The notes: generated from the letters alone by a model not told the origin. Counted from the stretch's first letter, positions 7,916-15,469 are shown. The stretch is DNA of 64,000 bases from Sphingopyxis sp. DBS4 (GCF_024628865.1 NZ_CP102385.1:136351-200350), one strand, 5' to 3'. Program-made: numbers and translations.

Positions 7916-8454
7916 CGTGCGCGCGCTTCGATGCGCTCGCCGGCGAGCCGGCGCCGCACCTTCGCAAGCAAGTCATTTAGTGTCGCCGACACGCGAAGCT
8001 CGTCGATCGCCGCGGTCATCGGCAGATCGGCCGCAAAAGGCCCGCGCCATTGCCCATAGGGTGAGAGCAGCCGGGCCAGTTCGAGCATGTCGGGCTGACG
8101 ATGATCCAAACCTGCCCCGTTCGCAATCGCCAATGCCTTGTCGACGAAGAGGCCGATCCGCTGCCGGCACCAATCGTCCGAAGCGCCAAGATCGAGCAAA
8201 TATGCGCCGATGCCGAGCTGCGCCACGATCCCCGCCTGATAGAGAAGGTCGCGCGGATCCCGATAAAGTCCCGCGGCTACGCCCTGGTAGAATTCTTGTG
8301 CACGCTCGAAGCGATCCGCGCCGCGGCCCTGCAGGCTGCGCCCCCAATCGCTCACATTGTCGTCGATCGGCAATATGCCGGTCAGCAAAAGTCCTCCGCC
8401 GGCGCGCACAAGGCCCCGGCGCGACAAGCTCGTTGTCACGATCATCGTCTTCAT
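7912..8454 (-). CDS. Tat-signal hypothetical protein (copy 2)
   Basis: 180 residues with the N-terminus MKTMIVTTSLSRRGLVRAGG, a twin-arginine motif (SRRGLV) followed by a hydrophobic stretch GGLLLTGILP. The mature region shares DLLYQAGIVAQL, CRQRIGL and LSPYGQWRGP with copy 1. It probably acts outside the cytoplasmic membrane. Translationally coupled to the sigma region 4-like gene. No enzymatic motif recognised. Confidence 0.65.
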   Translation of the reverse strand: MKTMIVTTSLSRRGLVRAGGGLLLTGILPIDDNVSDWGRSLQGRGADRFERAQEFYQGVAAGLYRDPRDLLYQAGIVAQLGIGAYLLDLGASDDWCRQRIGLFVDKALAIANGAGLDHRQPDMLELARLLSPYGQWRGPFAADLPMTAAIDELRVSATLNDLLAKVRRRLAGERIEARAR

Positions 8455-8533
8455 CCTGCTGTTGTTCGGTCGCGGTCCGGCGAGGGCCTCGAACGACCGA
8501 GGTCAATGAAATCAGACTTTTCGCTGTCGCGCT

Positions 8534-8553
8534 ATACCCAGAAAGGGGGGTGT
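8534..8553 (-). promoter_or_regulatory. Shared upstream motif of Tat/sigma4 module, copy 2
   Basis: Minus-strand ACACCCCCC then GGGTATA, about 80-100 bp before ATG 8454, matching the block in front of copy 1. An 8-bp palindrome TGACGTCA lies immediately upstream (8559-8566). Likely a promoter or operator; no experimental basis. Confidence 0.4.
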
Positions 8554-8566
8554 GTCTGACGTCAAT

Positions 8567-9369
8567 AATACGGCTCCGCCGAAGTCTCGCTGGCGCGAAT
8601 ATCCCCCGACATTTCGTCCGGAAAGTGCGGGATTCTGCGGCTGATGGATTGGGGGAGGGGGTTGATCCGAGAATTGGAGCACGGAAAGGCGGGCCACCGA
8701 GCGGCATACGCCGATCGGCAACCTGCTCTACTCGCTAAGGCCGCGATTCTGCGATCGCGACCAAGCTCGCCGAGCCCCTGCGGGTCTCGGCCCTTCGGGT
8801 AACGATCAGGGGCACGGGAAGATGGTCGGCCGCCTTTTGGCGCCCGCAGTCGTTTTCGAGGCCTCGCCACGCTATTCGCGTGCCGAGGCGCCAGGGTGCG
8901 CGCAAACCTGTCCCGCTCCCTTCTACGCCGCCTTTCAGGCTCCCGGCGTCGCATCCGGCGGCGCGCGGGGACGCGCCCTGCGGGCGCTCAAGCAGAAAAC
9001 CGGCCCTCCGGGCCTACGGTTTCCACCGCTACGCGGCGGAGCCTCCGTTTTTCAGCTTGCCCCGCGCTGTCCCCCGTCTGCTTCTTGGGGCCTGCGACGG
9101 CGGCTCCGAAGGGGATAGACAGGTGAGGGAATCGCATCGCTTTCCCCTACCAATTTGGAACCGGCCCTCGTCGGGCCGGGAGATCTTCGCTGGCCGCGCT
9201 ACCGCGCGTCTGTTTGTTGCTCCGGCTCACCAAAGAGGATCGGAATTTCGTCAAGAAAACAATGCGATAGACCGGATTTGACGGCGCCGCTATTAAGTAA
9301 TGGTCAAGACGGCAACGCCGCTTTGACTTTCTGAAAAGGGGCATCGCCCTGAATTTATGGAGATACTTC
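8567..9369. other. Gene-free 0.8-kb interval with several hairpins
   Basis: No frame here has convincing coding character. It contains a strong GC hairpin ending at about 8987 (GCGCCC/GGGCGC arms), the 76-bp repeat at 8987-9062, and another hairpin at 9161-9179 (CCGGCCC, five-base loop, GGGCCGG). The last ~80 bp before 9370 are less GC-rich and should carry the promoter/RBS of the DUF736 gene. The amount of potential structure suggests an untranslated leader or ncRNA rather than spacer. Confidence 0.5.
8987..9062 (+). repeat. 76-bp structured repeat, copy 1 (upstream of DUF736 gene)
   Basis: Matches 13629-13704 at 71 of 76 positions in the same orientation. Predicted fold: an outer stem (AAGCAGAAAAC with GTTTTTCAGCTT), a first hairpin (GGCCC-TCC-GGGCC) and a second interrupted hairpin (ACGG..TCC.CCGC with GCGG.GGA..CCGT) as a three-way junction. 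Three of the five substitutions between copies fall in predicted loops. It could be a leader RNA element, a small RNA or a mobile palindromic repeat. Confidence 0.7.
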
Positions 9370-9873
9370 ATGGCTAATATTGGCAATCTCAAGAAGAACA
9401 GTGACGGCGTTTTCATTGGTCGTATCGATACCGTCGCCTTTTCTAACGTCGTTGCGCTGCGTCCGGTCATCAGCCAGAATGACGCGGCGCCCAAATATGA
9501 GGTCATGGCGCTGACCCCGGCGCGCACCTGGGCCAAGGTCGGGGCGATGTTCGAGCAGATCAAGAAGTCGACGGGTGAAGTCTTCTATCAGGGTCGCATC
9601 GACGATCCGAGCATGGCGAACCCGATGGACATTGCGCTGTGGCATGACCGCGAAGGGGGATTTGCCGTCCTTTGGAGCCGTCGCCGTCCGCGTCGTGAAA
9701 TCCCCGCGGGTCAGGCCGAACAGGACCTGCCGCCCGTCGGGCAGAGTTCGGACGATGGGATTGGCGGCGACTCCGGTCTGGGCGACAGCACGGCACCCGA
9801 TGCGCCGCAGACCGGCAAGGGCAAGGGCGCAGCAGGGAAGGGGGGCGAAACCGCCGACAAGGCTACCGCCTGA
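9370..9873 (+). CDS. DUF736-family protein
   Basis: 167 residues. The N-terminal ~110 match the DUF736 family common on alphaproteobacterial plasmids and ICEs: start MANIGNLKKNSDGVFIGRID, the KYEVMAL segment, the GEVFYQGRIDDPSMANPMDI block and the end FAVLWSRRRPRRE. The last ~50 residues are a low-complexity tail rich in Gly, Asp and Lys (GKGKGAAGKGG) that is longer than in typical members. Function unknown; a single-stranded nucleic-acid or partition-related role has been guessed for the family because of its contexts. ATG 9370 follows GGAG. A hairpin at 9880-9912 may end the transcript. Confidence 0.85.
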   Translation: MANIGNLKKNSDGVFIGRIDTVAFSNVVALRPVISQNDAAPKYEVMALTPARTWAKVGAMFEQIKKSTGEVFYQGRIDDPSMANPMDIALWHDREGGFAVLWSRRRPRREIPAGQAEQDLPPVGQSSDDGIGGDSGLGDSTAPDAPQTGKGKGAAGKGGETADKATA

Positions 9874-9879
9874 ATGAAG

Positions 9880-9912
9880 GAGGCCGGGAGAGGGTCTAGC
9901 TCTTCCGGCCTC
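9880..9912 (+). terminator. Stem-loop after DUF736 gene
   Basis: GAGGCCGG (9880-9887) pairs with CCGGCCTC (9905-9912), with inner AGAG/CTCT pairing. There is no clear T-run after it, so it may be a weak or Rho-assisted terminator or a processing hairpin. Confidence 0.5.
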
Positions 9913-9986
9913 TCATGGCTGAACATTGGTCAATGTCCGCTTCGATGCTTATCCAGTTTCCGAAGCGGCGAACAGGAAATTTCATC

Positions 9987-10955
9987 ATGGCCCGCTTCGA
10001 TAACTTCGCCGACCTCGCAGAACATTATGCCAGCCTCACCAGCGCCGACGCCTTCGCGGGCGCTTTCACCAGCGAAATTGCCGCCAGCCAGCTTTCCATC
10101 CACGACGAACCCACGGCCGACGACTTGCCCGACGCCGATGCAGCGCGCGCCGTTGCTGCCCACGTCACCGGCGAGATTTTCAACCTCTTCGCCGATACGC
10201 GCCTTGCACCTGTCGCACCTCGCATCGCTTGGGGGATCGTCAACAGCTTCCACAAGGTGGCGCAGCAGCTTTCACGCCAAGAGGATGACGCCGCGCGCGA
10301 GCTTGGCGAGCTGGCGCGCATCATGGACCCTTCCGAAATCCACGCGGTGAAGGTCGAGGAGACGCAGCGCCTTTGCCAGTCGCTTCATGAAGCCGTCGCG
10401 GCGATCTGCGCGATGCGCGACCACGCCGCCGAGATTTACCGCGTCGAATGCGGCCAGCCTTGGTCCGCTACCACCGGCAGCCGAACGGGCCGCACCTTGA
10501 CCGCCTCGCAGATCGACGCGCGCGACTTTCTCGCAGCGCGCGCGGTGGAAAAACGGGAAGCACACGCCCCGACTGGTCCGGTTGTCGTTTTGTCGGGCGG
10601 GCAGGACTGGACCGAGCATAAGGCGCTTTGGGATCGTCTGGACGCGATCAAGGCCCGCATTCCCGCGATGACGCTTGTCACGACTGCGCAGCACAAGGGC
10701 GCCGACGCCATCGGCGCCGCATGGGCCGCAGCGCGCGGGGTGCCGCTTGTCGCCTTCCGGCTCAATCGCCAGCTTGGCAACCGCGCCGCGTTCGAGCGTA
10801 ACCGTTCTATTCAGCGATTGCTGCCAGTTGAAGCCGTTATTTGCGAAGGCAGCGGCGTCCAGATCAATCTCGCGCAGAATCTTCGCGCCGCTGGCGTCCC
10901 GCTCACCATCTTCAAACACGCAGATTTTGCGATCCGCGATCAGGCTCACGCCTGA
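9987..10955 (+). CDS. DUF2493 (SLOG-superfamily) domain protein
   Basis: 322 residues from the ATG at 9987 (MARFDNFADLAEHYASLTSA). The first ~190 residues are helical (FHKVAQQLSRQEDDAARELG). The C-terminal ~130 form a DUF2493/YspA-like Rossmann SLOG domain: PTGPVVVLSGGQDWTEHKAL (nucleotide-binding GG loop), LVTTAQHKGADAIGAAWAAA and VPLVAFRL, ending in the ERNRSIQRL and EGSGVQINLAQNL segments. SLOG domains bind nucleotide-derived ligands; here the ligand is unknown. The longer start at 9915 only adds junk overlapping the hairpin. It is followed 28 bp later by the 114-residue gene, so probably one operon. Typical cargo-backbone gene of sphingomonad elements. Confidence 0.85.
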   Translation: MARFDNFADLAEHYASLTSADAFAGAFTSEIAASQLSIHDEPTADDLPDADAARAVAAHVTGEIFNLFADTRLAPVAPRIAWGIVNSFHKVAQQLSRQEDDAARELGELARIMDPSEIHAVKVEETQRLCQSLHEAVAAICAMRDHAAEIYRVECGQPWSATTGSRTGRTLTASQIDARDFLAARAVEKREAHAPTGPVVVLSGGQDWTEHKALWDRLDAIKARIPAMTLVTTAQHKGADAIGAAWAAARGVPLVAFRLNRQLGNRAAFERNRSIQRLLPVEAVICEGSGVQINLAQNLRAAGVPLTIFKHADFAIRDQAHA

Positions 10956-10983
10956 TCGCATTTCGCCCACCCGGAGAATTACG

Positions 10984-11328
10984 ATGCGCCTCTATCTGAC
11001 CAGCACTGGCGAATGGACGGGAAATCAAAGTGACGCAGCGGGCTTGGTCCGCGCGAACGGCGGGACCTGGGAACAGATCGACGTTCCGACCGACAAGCCG
11101 GGCCTGATTGCTTGGCTCACCCAGCAGTGGACGCGTTTTCCGACGATTGCGGCACCGTCGGCGCCGATAACGGCGCCGACCGAAACCGACGCGCAGCGAG
11201 CGGAAAGCCTCCGCCGGATCAGCATCGAGGAAGAGATTCAGAATTGCGACCTTCCCCACCTCGCAGTGCTCGCGGAAAATGTCGCTTGGCGCTTCCACGA
11301 ACTGGCGCGGGCCTCGAAAGACGATTGA
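10984..11328 (+). CDS. Hypothetical protein downstream of DUF2493 gene
   Basis: 114 residues beginning MRLYLTSTGEWTGNQSDAAG, preceded by GGAG. The N-terminal half is a small alpha/beta domain (ANGGTWEQIDVPTDKPGLIA) and the C-terminus is helical (IEEEIQNCDLPHLAVLAENV). I do not recognise a catalytic motif. Its frame also runs open upstream to 10675, but that part overlaps the DUF2493 gene and is shadow. Position suggests co-transcription with the DUF2493 gene. Confidence 0.65.
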   Translation: MRLYLTSTGEWTGNQSDAAGLVRANGGTWEQIDVPTDKPGLIAWLTQQWTRFPTIAAPSAPITAPTETDAQRAESLRRISIEEEIQNCDLPHLAVLAENVAWRFHELARASKDD

Positions 11329-11385
11329 CCCCAAAAACTGACGACATTCGATTTTCTTGATACACGGGCCGAAGGAGCCGAACCG

Positions 11386-11691
11386 ATGAATGTAGAAATT
11401 CTCGCTCACCCCGAGTTGAAGTCCGCGCTTAACCGCCTGATAGACCTTGCGCGCGCCGACACCGGCCAATCGGCCCGCGTCACGAATTTTCTCCTCGCAT
11501 GGTGGGACGGCGACCAGTGGGGAAACTTCCCGCTGACTGACCTGTTCGGCGTTGACCGGGACGTTGCCGCTGACATGGCTACCGTCTTTGCGTTTCTCGG
11601 TCAGCATGGCGGGGCCGTCTACATCGATGCTTTCGGCGACCAGTATCGCGGTCAGATGGCCGATCTGGTCGACCGTTGGCGCCCCGACTAG
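11386..11691 (+). CDS. Small conserved hypothetical protein (DUF7673-like)
   Basis: 101 residues: MNVEILAHPELKSALNRLID, then FLLAWWDGDQWGNFPLTDLF and VAADMATVFAFLG. The LLAWW....GFDLTDLW-type block recalls the DUF7673 family of small plasmid/ICE proteins; the label is from memory and tentative. No signal or membrane segment. GGAG precedes ATG 11386. Function unknown. Confidence 0.65.
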   Translation: MNVEILAHPELKSALNRLIDLARADTGQSARVTNFLLAWWDGDQWGNFPLTDLFGVDRDVAADMATVFAFLGQHGGAVYIDAFGDQYRGQMADLVDRWRPD

Positions 11692-11799
11692 GGCGCCTGC
11701 CGTTCGCGGCGCCACTTCGTAATTTTCCCAGCCCTTATTGTCGCAGCAGCCGTGGGAGCATCCACCCCAGCGTGGCCGCGCTGCGTCGGATATCGTGTT

Positions 11800-12390
11800 A
11801 TGCGCTTCACACCCCATCAGGGAATCTATGCCTACGAGCGGACGAACCGGAAATTGAAGGCGGCGGAACGCCGCCTGCGTCTGGATCGCGAGAAATTCCC
11901 GCTCTTCGCCGCCGAGATCGCCGAGAGCCAGCCCACACCGGAGGAATTGCTCGACGCGCGCGGCAGAGCATTCGTCGAGAACCAGCAAGCGAACCGCGAT
12001 CGCGAGGCTCGAAACTGGTGGCGCGCGCGCGCCGAGCTGCGCGCGATCGCCGAACCGGATCGCGCCGCATTCATCCGCTATTGGGGTCGCTGCAAATGTC
12101 CCGGCAACGCGTGCTATTTGCTGACCTATATCAATATGTTTCGTGACGGCCGACTGATCGTTCACGAGGGCGAGGTACGTCCGCGTAGCGATGTCGAATG
12201 GGAGCGTGATCGCAAAGCCAAGATCGCGGCGATGTCGGACCTCGAACTGGACGTGATGATCCAGACGCACATCAGTCCGCTTCTTGCCGAATGGGGCCGC
12301 GAGGAACGTCGGCGCCGTGCGGAATTGAGCGCGGCCGTCCCGCCCGCGCGCTCCAGCTCGATGCGCCGCAAGCGGCGCGGCGTGCGGTGA
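11800..12390 (+). CDS. Hypothetical protein
   Basis: 196 residues from ATG 11800 (MRFTPHQGIYAYERTNRKLK). Highly charged and helical in the first 100 residues (AAERRLRLDREKFPLFAAEI). It has a CKCPGNACYLL cysteine cluster in the middle (three Cys, possible metal site) and a very basic C-terminus (SSMRRKRRGVR). An in-frame start at 11752 is less likely because its extra residues are not protein-like. No family recognised; nucleic-acid binding would fit the basic tail, as inference. The interval 12391-12664 downstream holds no gene and ends in the promoter region of the toxin-antitoxin pair. Confidence 0.5.
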   Translation: MRFTPHQGIYAYERTNRKLKAAERRLRLDREKFPLFAAEIAESQPTPEELLDARGRAFVENQQANRDREARNWWRARAELRAIAEPDRAAFIRYWGRCKCPGNACYLLTYINMFRDGRLIVHEGEVRPRSDVEWERDRKAKIAAMSDLELDVMIQTHISPLLAEWGREERRRRAELSAAVPPARSSSMRRKRRGVR

Positions 12391-12664
12391 TGACCCCCCG
12401 CGCAGTTCCGCGATGTCATCTTGCTGAAGCACGACGGCGCCGAGCTGGTCGGGCGGCTGTTCGACTAGTCGTCGCCCGCAGTGGATCCCGGCGTAGAGGG
12501 CCGAGCCCTCATGCCGTGATCCAGCCCGCACACGGGCGGGGGTTGAATTCTCACATTCCGTAGATTACGTATGTTGGCGATTCCGATGATGATGATGACT
12601 TTCGAGACGATGAGAGCCGCAAGGTTCAGTTTGCCAGCATGACGATGAAGATGATGAGGGAATC

Positions 12665-12931
12665 ATGGAACTGCCAATCGAAAAGGTCACTTCCAGTGAG
12701 GTTTCGAAGCGCTTCGGCTTCTATTACGACGAAGCCATGACGCACCCCATCGGGATCGAGCGCAACGGCGCCACCCGCGTCGTCATGTTGCCCGCGTCCG
12801 AATATGAACGCCTCGCGCGCCTCGACCATATCGCTGTCACGCCCGAGGAATTGAGTGATGAAGCAACCCGAAGCCTCCGGACCGCCACGGCGCGCCCCGA
12901 AGCCGTCGCCCTTAACGAGCTCATGGACTGA
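12665..12931 (+). CDS. Phd/YefM-type antitoxin
   Basis: 88 residues: MELPIEKVTSSEVSKRFGFY, then RNGATRVVMLPASEYERLARLD, which fits the Phd/YefM fold (N-terminal dimerisation and DNA-binding beta-sheet region, the R..VV.LP..EYERL signature) with an acidic, flexible toxin-binding C-terminus. It would neutralise the overlapping PemK-like toxin and repress the operon. The upstream region contains repeated GATGATGAT and a TACGTA palindrome that could be part of an operator. Confidence 0.8.
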   Translation: MELPIEKVTSSEVSKRFGFYYDEAMTHPIGIERNGATRVVMLPASEYERLARLDHIAVTPEELSDEATRSLRTATARPEAVALNELMD

Positions 12932-13325
12932 GCCGCTCCCCACTGACGTCATCCAGTACGTGTATCTCTGGCGCGCCGAAAAGGAGCGCGGGCTTGAGGA
13001 CGGCCGCAAGATTCGGCCCTGCCTCGTTCTCAGCACGTTCCGGGCTCGGGGCCAGCTACGCGTCATCACCGCGCCGATAACGACGCGTAACTATGACCCT
13101 GGCCTCTCGATAGCGATCCCGCCCCGGGTGACGGAGCACCTGGGACTGGACGACCGTTCGCGGATCGTATGGAACGACCTCAACGAGTTCACCTGGGTTG
13201 GACCTGACGTACGAGGCGCAGCTGACGGCTCGCCCTTCATCGGCATCATGCCCGAGGCACTTTGGCGGCGGGTGCTCGATAATGTAATCAGCGCCCGCAT
13301 CAATCCAACGCACCGCTCCGAATAG
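12858..13325 (+). CDS. PemK/MazF-like toxin
   Basis: 155 residues. The core shows the PemK-like pattern IQYVYLWRAEKERGLEDGRK, IRPCLVLSTF, then LRVITAPITT and the C-terminal strand FIGIMPEALW. Relatives are ribosome-independent or -dependent mRNA endonucleases, or growth inhibitors of this fold. ATG 12858 (GTG at 12855 also possible) lies inside the antitoxin gene, with GAGGAA upstream; the 74-base overlap is unusually long and implies coupled translation. The first ~30 residues (Pro/Arg-rich) may not be translated if a later start is used. The stretch 13326-13628 downstream has no gene. Confidence 0.72.
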   Translation: MKQPEASGPPRRAPKPSPLTSSWTEPLPTDVIQYVYLWRAEKERGLEDGRKIRPCLVLSTFRARGQLRVITAPITTRNYDPGLSIAIPPRVTEHLGLDDRSRIVWNDLNEFTWVGPDVRGAADGSPFIGIMPEALWRRVLDNVISARINPTHRSE

Positions 13326-13628
13326 CCAGTCTGCCCGATACTGTCGAAGGCTGTCCGATGCGCTGCGTCGCGATCGGCGAAGATCAGCAATCCGGCCCGA
13401 CGGGTTGGCCGCTGTGCCTCCGATGACCGTGCGGACCAAAGTGCGGCGGTTCCACTTTCGCCCCCATCGGGGATCGATGCGCCACCATAGGCAGGACCGT
13501 CCCGATCGATCTTCAGCGAGCGCGGCCAGCCTGAATGGCTCCCTGCAGCTCGCCTCCTTGGGCGGCCTCGTTGCTGTCTGACGCACGTAGACAGCTCGCC
13601 CGCCTTTCGCGGGACGGGTCTATCGACC

Positions 13629-13704
13629 CTCAAGCAGAAAACCAGCCCTTTGGGCCTACGGTTTCCACCGCTGCGCGGCGGAGCCTCCGTCTTTCAGCTT
13701 GCCC
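13629..13704 (+). repeat. 76-bp structured repeat, copy 2 (upstream of ssb)
   Basis: 93% identical to 8987-9062, same orientation, ending 60 bp before the ssb ATG. It keeps the AGCCC-TTT-GGGCC hairpin, the second hairpin with loop TAC changed to TGC, and the outer AAGCAGAAA/TTTCAGCTT stem. Its position makes it likely to be in the ssb leader. Confidence 0.7.
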
Positions 13705-13764
13705 GCGGCGAGCGGCCGCCTCCTCGAAGTGCGTCAGCAACGACACCACCCAAGGAGACAAGCC

Positions 13765-14136
13765 ATGAAACAGAAAGCCGACTTCATCATCACTGGCCGT
13801 ATCGGAAAGATCGACGCCAAGGAGAAGGTCGCGCACATCGATGTCGCCACCAAATATCCCTACAAGGACAAGGATGACAACTGGAAGGATCGCACCGTCT
13901 GGAACCGCGTCACGCTCTTCAAGAAACAGCATGAACGCGTAACAGAAATCGGCGTCGGCGACCTGGTGACCTTCGAAGGTCGCGTTGGACAGAGCAGCTA
14001 CGAGCGGAACGGCGTTCGCCACTATAACGTGGACCTGACCGTCAACGACTTCACCATCGAGCGCCGGAAGGGCGAACAGGCGACGACCACGAACGATACG
14101 CCGCCCGCTGAAGACGACGATCACGTTCCCTTCTGA
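13765..14136 (+). CDS. ssb: Single-stranded DNA-binding protein
   Basis: 123 residues from ATG 13765 (MKQKADFIITGRIGKIDAKE), preceded by AAGGAGA. An OB-fold is indicated by the pattern FIITGRIGKID, DRTVWNRVTLFKK (the W..V..F region that stacks on ssDNA), GDLVTFEGRVGQSSYERNG and YNVDLTVNDFTI. The C-terminus ends in the acidic tip EDDDHVPF used by SSBs to dock partner enzymes. It is shorter than chromosomal SSB (~170), as usual for element-borne copies, and would protect transferred ssDNA in the recipient. A strong terminator follows directly. Confidence 0.85.
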   Translation: MKQKADFIITGRIGKIDAKEKVAHIDVATKYPYKDKDDNWKDRTVWNRVTLFKKQHERVTEIGVGDLVTFEGRVGQSSYERNGVRHYNVDLTVNDFTIERRKGEQATTTNDTPPAEDDDHVPF

Positions 14137-14143
14137 ACCTCTC

Positions 14144-14172
14144 GGGGCGGCTACGTCCGCCCCTTCAGTTTT
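14144..14172 (+). terminator. Rho-independent terminator after ssb
   Basis: GGGGCGG (14144-14150), loop of six, CCGCCCC (14157-14163), followed by TTCAGTTTT. Good GC stem and T-rich tail eight bases after the ssb stop. Confidence 0.85.
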
Positions 14173-14187
14173 CCCAGGAGACGCATC

Positions 14188-14253
14188 ATGGAAACCGAAC
14201 TCTACGACGATTATCGCGCGCTCGCATATGACGCAGGGATCAGATCGAGATGA
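14188..14253 (+). other. Tiny frame after ssb and uncalled 300-bp stretch
   Basis: A GGAG-preceded ATG at 14188 encodes METELYDDYRALAYDAGIRS plus one residue and stops at 14253. Its stop overlaps (ATGA) a second frame at 14250 starting MNFDDPDEQPMFAFAESLAV that loses coding character after ~35 residues. Both may be remnants of a decayed two-gene unit. The rest of 14254-14555 shows nothing I can name. Confidence 0.3.
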
Positions 14254-14555
14254 ATTTCGACGATCCCGACGAACAGCCAATGTTCGCCTTTGCCGAGAGT
14301 CTGGCAGTAAGGTCAGCCAACGGCGAAGATCTCCCGACGCCATTTAACGAACACCCATGTGTGGGCCGGCGACGACCGACCCTTTCGCTTTGCAAGCCGC
14401 GCGCCTGTGACCGCCTCGCTCACGGCGGGAAGGTGCCCGCCGGTTCGCATCGGCGGCACGCGGCCCTTCGCCATTTGCGCATCTCTCCGGGTATAGGCAC
14501 GATCGCCTTCACTCGTTGCCTCGGTTTGCTCGCAACCAGCACATCGCCGATCGCC

Positions 14556-14816
14556 TCAGAGCGTGTCCAACTTCTCCGCGATCCTCTTTGCGCCATGCTT
14601 CTCGATCGCCTTCGCAATGGCCGTAGCTTCGCTTCGATCCATCCGGGCAATCTTCACCTTTCCCAGTGCGGCGAGAAGTACATCACGTCCCGCATCGCGC
14701 TCCGCTTCGCGGGCTCGGCGTTCCGCTTCCGTCACCCGCGCAAGTTCGGCTTCCAGCTCTGCGCGTCTCGCCGCAATCGCATCCAGATTGCCTTCGATCT
14801 TCTTCGCCCTTGGCAT
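14556..14816 (-). CDS. Small charged coiled-coil protein
   Basis: 86 residues from ATG 14816: MPRAKKIEGNLDAIAARRAE leading into a long Glu/Arg/Ala helix (LEAELARVTEAERRAREAER) that should form a coiled coil, then a compact C-terminus (MDRSEATAIAKAIEKHGAKR). It resembles small relaxosome/mobilisation accessory proteins in style, and it sits just left of the candidate oriT and is divergent from the traD-traI operon. No specific family recognised. An in-frame start at 15047 would run through the palindromic region and is rejected. Confidence 0.6.
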   Translation of the reverse strand: MPRAKKIEGNLDAIAARRAELEAELARVTEAERRAREAERDAGRDVLLAALGKVKIARMDRSEATAIAKAIEKHGAKRIAEKLDTL

Positions 14817-14984
14817 CGTTTTACTCCGCTTCAGCCTATCCAATCTTTGCGCACTGCTATCACGATACGGGCGATAATCCAGCACCGAAACAGGTACACG
14901 ACGTCTGTCCGCGGCGTTACGAAATCGGACAGGGAATGGACACGGAAGGGTGCCGGTTTGACTCCCCGCCGGCGACAGAATGAG

Positions 14985-15023
14985 TTGCGTTTTGGGTTCA
15001 CGCTTCGCGCTCCCAAAACGCAA
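14985..15023. repeat. Perfect 12-bp inverted repeat in candidate oriT
   Basis: TTGCGTTTTGGG (14985-14996), 15-base spacer, CCCAAAACGCAA (15012-15023). Arm length and T-rich composition resemble relaxase-recognition hairpins of MobF systems. Could alternatively be a regulator site. Confidence 0.6.
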
Positions 15024-15436
15024 TGCGCTTGTTGGCGATCGGTCCAACAGGGCGTCGCGATCGATCGGTCATCCGACCAAGCGGATGATCCATATCGTGG
15101 TTCCAGCAGGCAACCTATTCGGCATCGTCAATCAAACGAGCGTTGCCGATTACGCTGCCCGCATGCGGACAAGCGATCAGCAAATGTCTGGCGGGGCTAG
15201 CGCCTCATGCAGGCCTGAACTCTCGTGCCCGAACCGGGCACGAATGTGCCCAGATTACAGGCAAGCTGACGGGCTATGCCCGGATTCCCTCCGATAAGCA
15301 GAATGAGAGACCCGCTTCGGGGATATCTCATTCTGAGATGCACACGGTATGCGGCAAGCCGCAATCCTGTTCGGCGAGAAATTGCACGAAAACCGCCAGT
15401 TTCAGTGTTAGACGTTTGTCGCACAGGGTATGACAG

Positions 15437-15469
15437 TTGTAGCACATCAGCGTGCTACAATCGTAGCAC
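15437..15469. promoter_or_regulatory. Palindromic operator with extra half-site before traD operon
   Basis: TTGTAGCAC (15437-15445), six bases, GTGCTACAA (15452-15460), immediately followed by a third half-site TCGTAGCAC (15461-15469). It lies about 150 bp upstream of the relaxosome-like gene at 15621. The layout is typical of ribbon-helix-helix or HTH regulator binding; the RHH-like product of 15621 is a natural candidate. No direct evidence of binding. Confidence 0.6.

Noticed and set aside
9575..9877. Arg/Pro-rich frame overlapping the DUF736 gene
   Set aside because: Composition is that of an out-of-frame reading of the DUF736 gene.
12480..12660. Repeated GATGAT triplets as a microsatellite
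   Set aside because: Too short and imperfect; better seen as part of the promoter region of the toxin-antitoxin pair.
14945..14982. Possible tRNA 3' end (T-arm-like GGTTTGACTCC within GCCGG...CCGGC)
   Set aside because: The stem does not pair as a T-arm (GCCGG faces CCCCG) and no acceptor, D- or anticodon arm precedes it.
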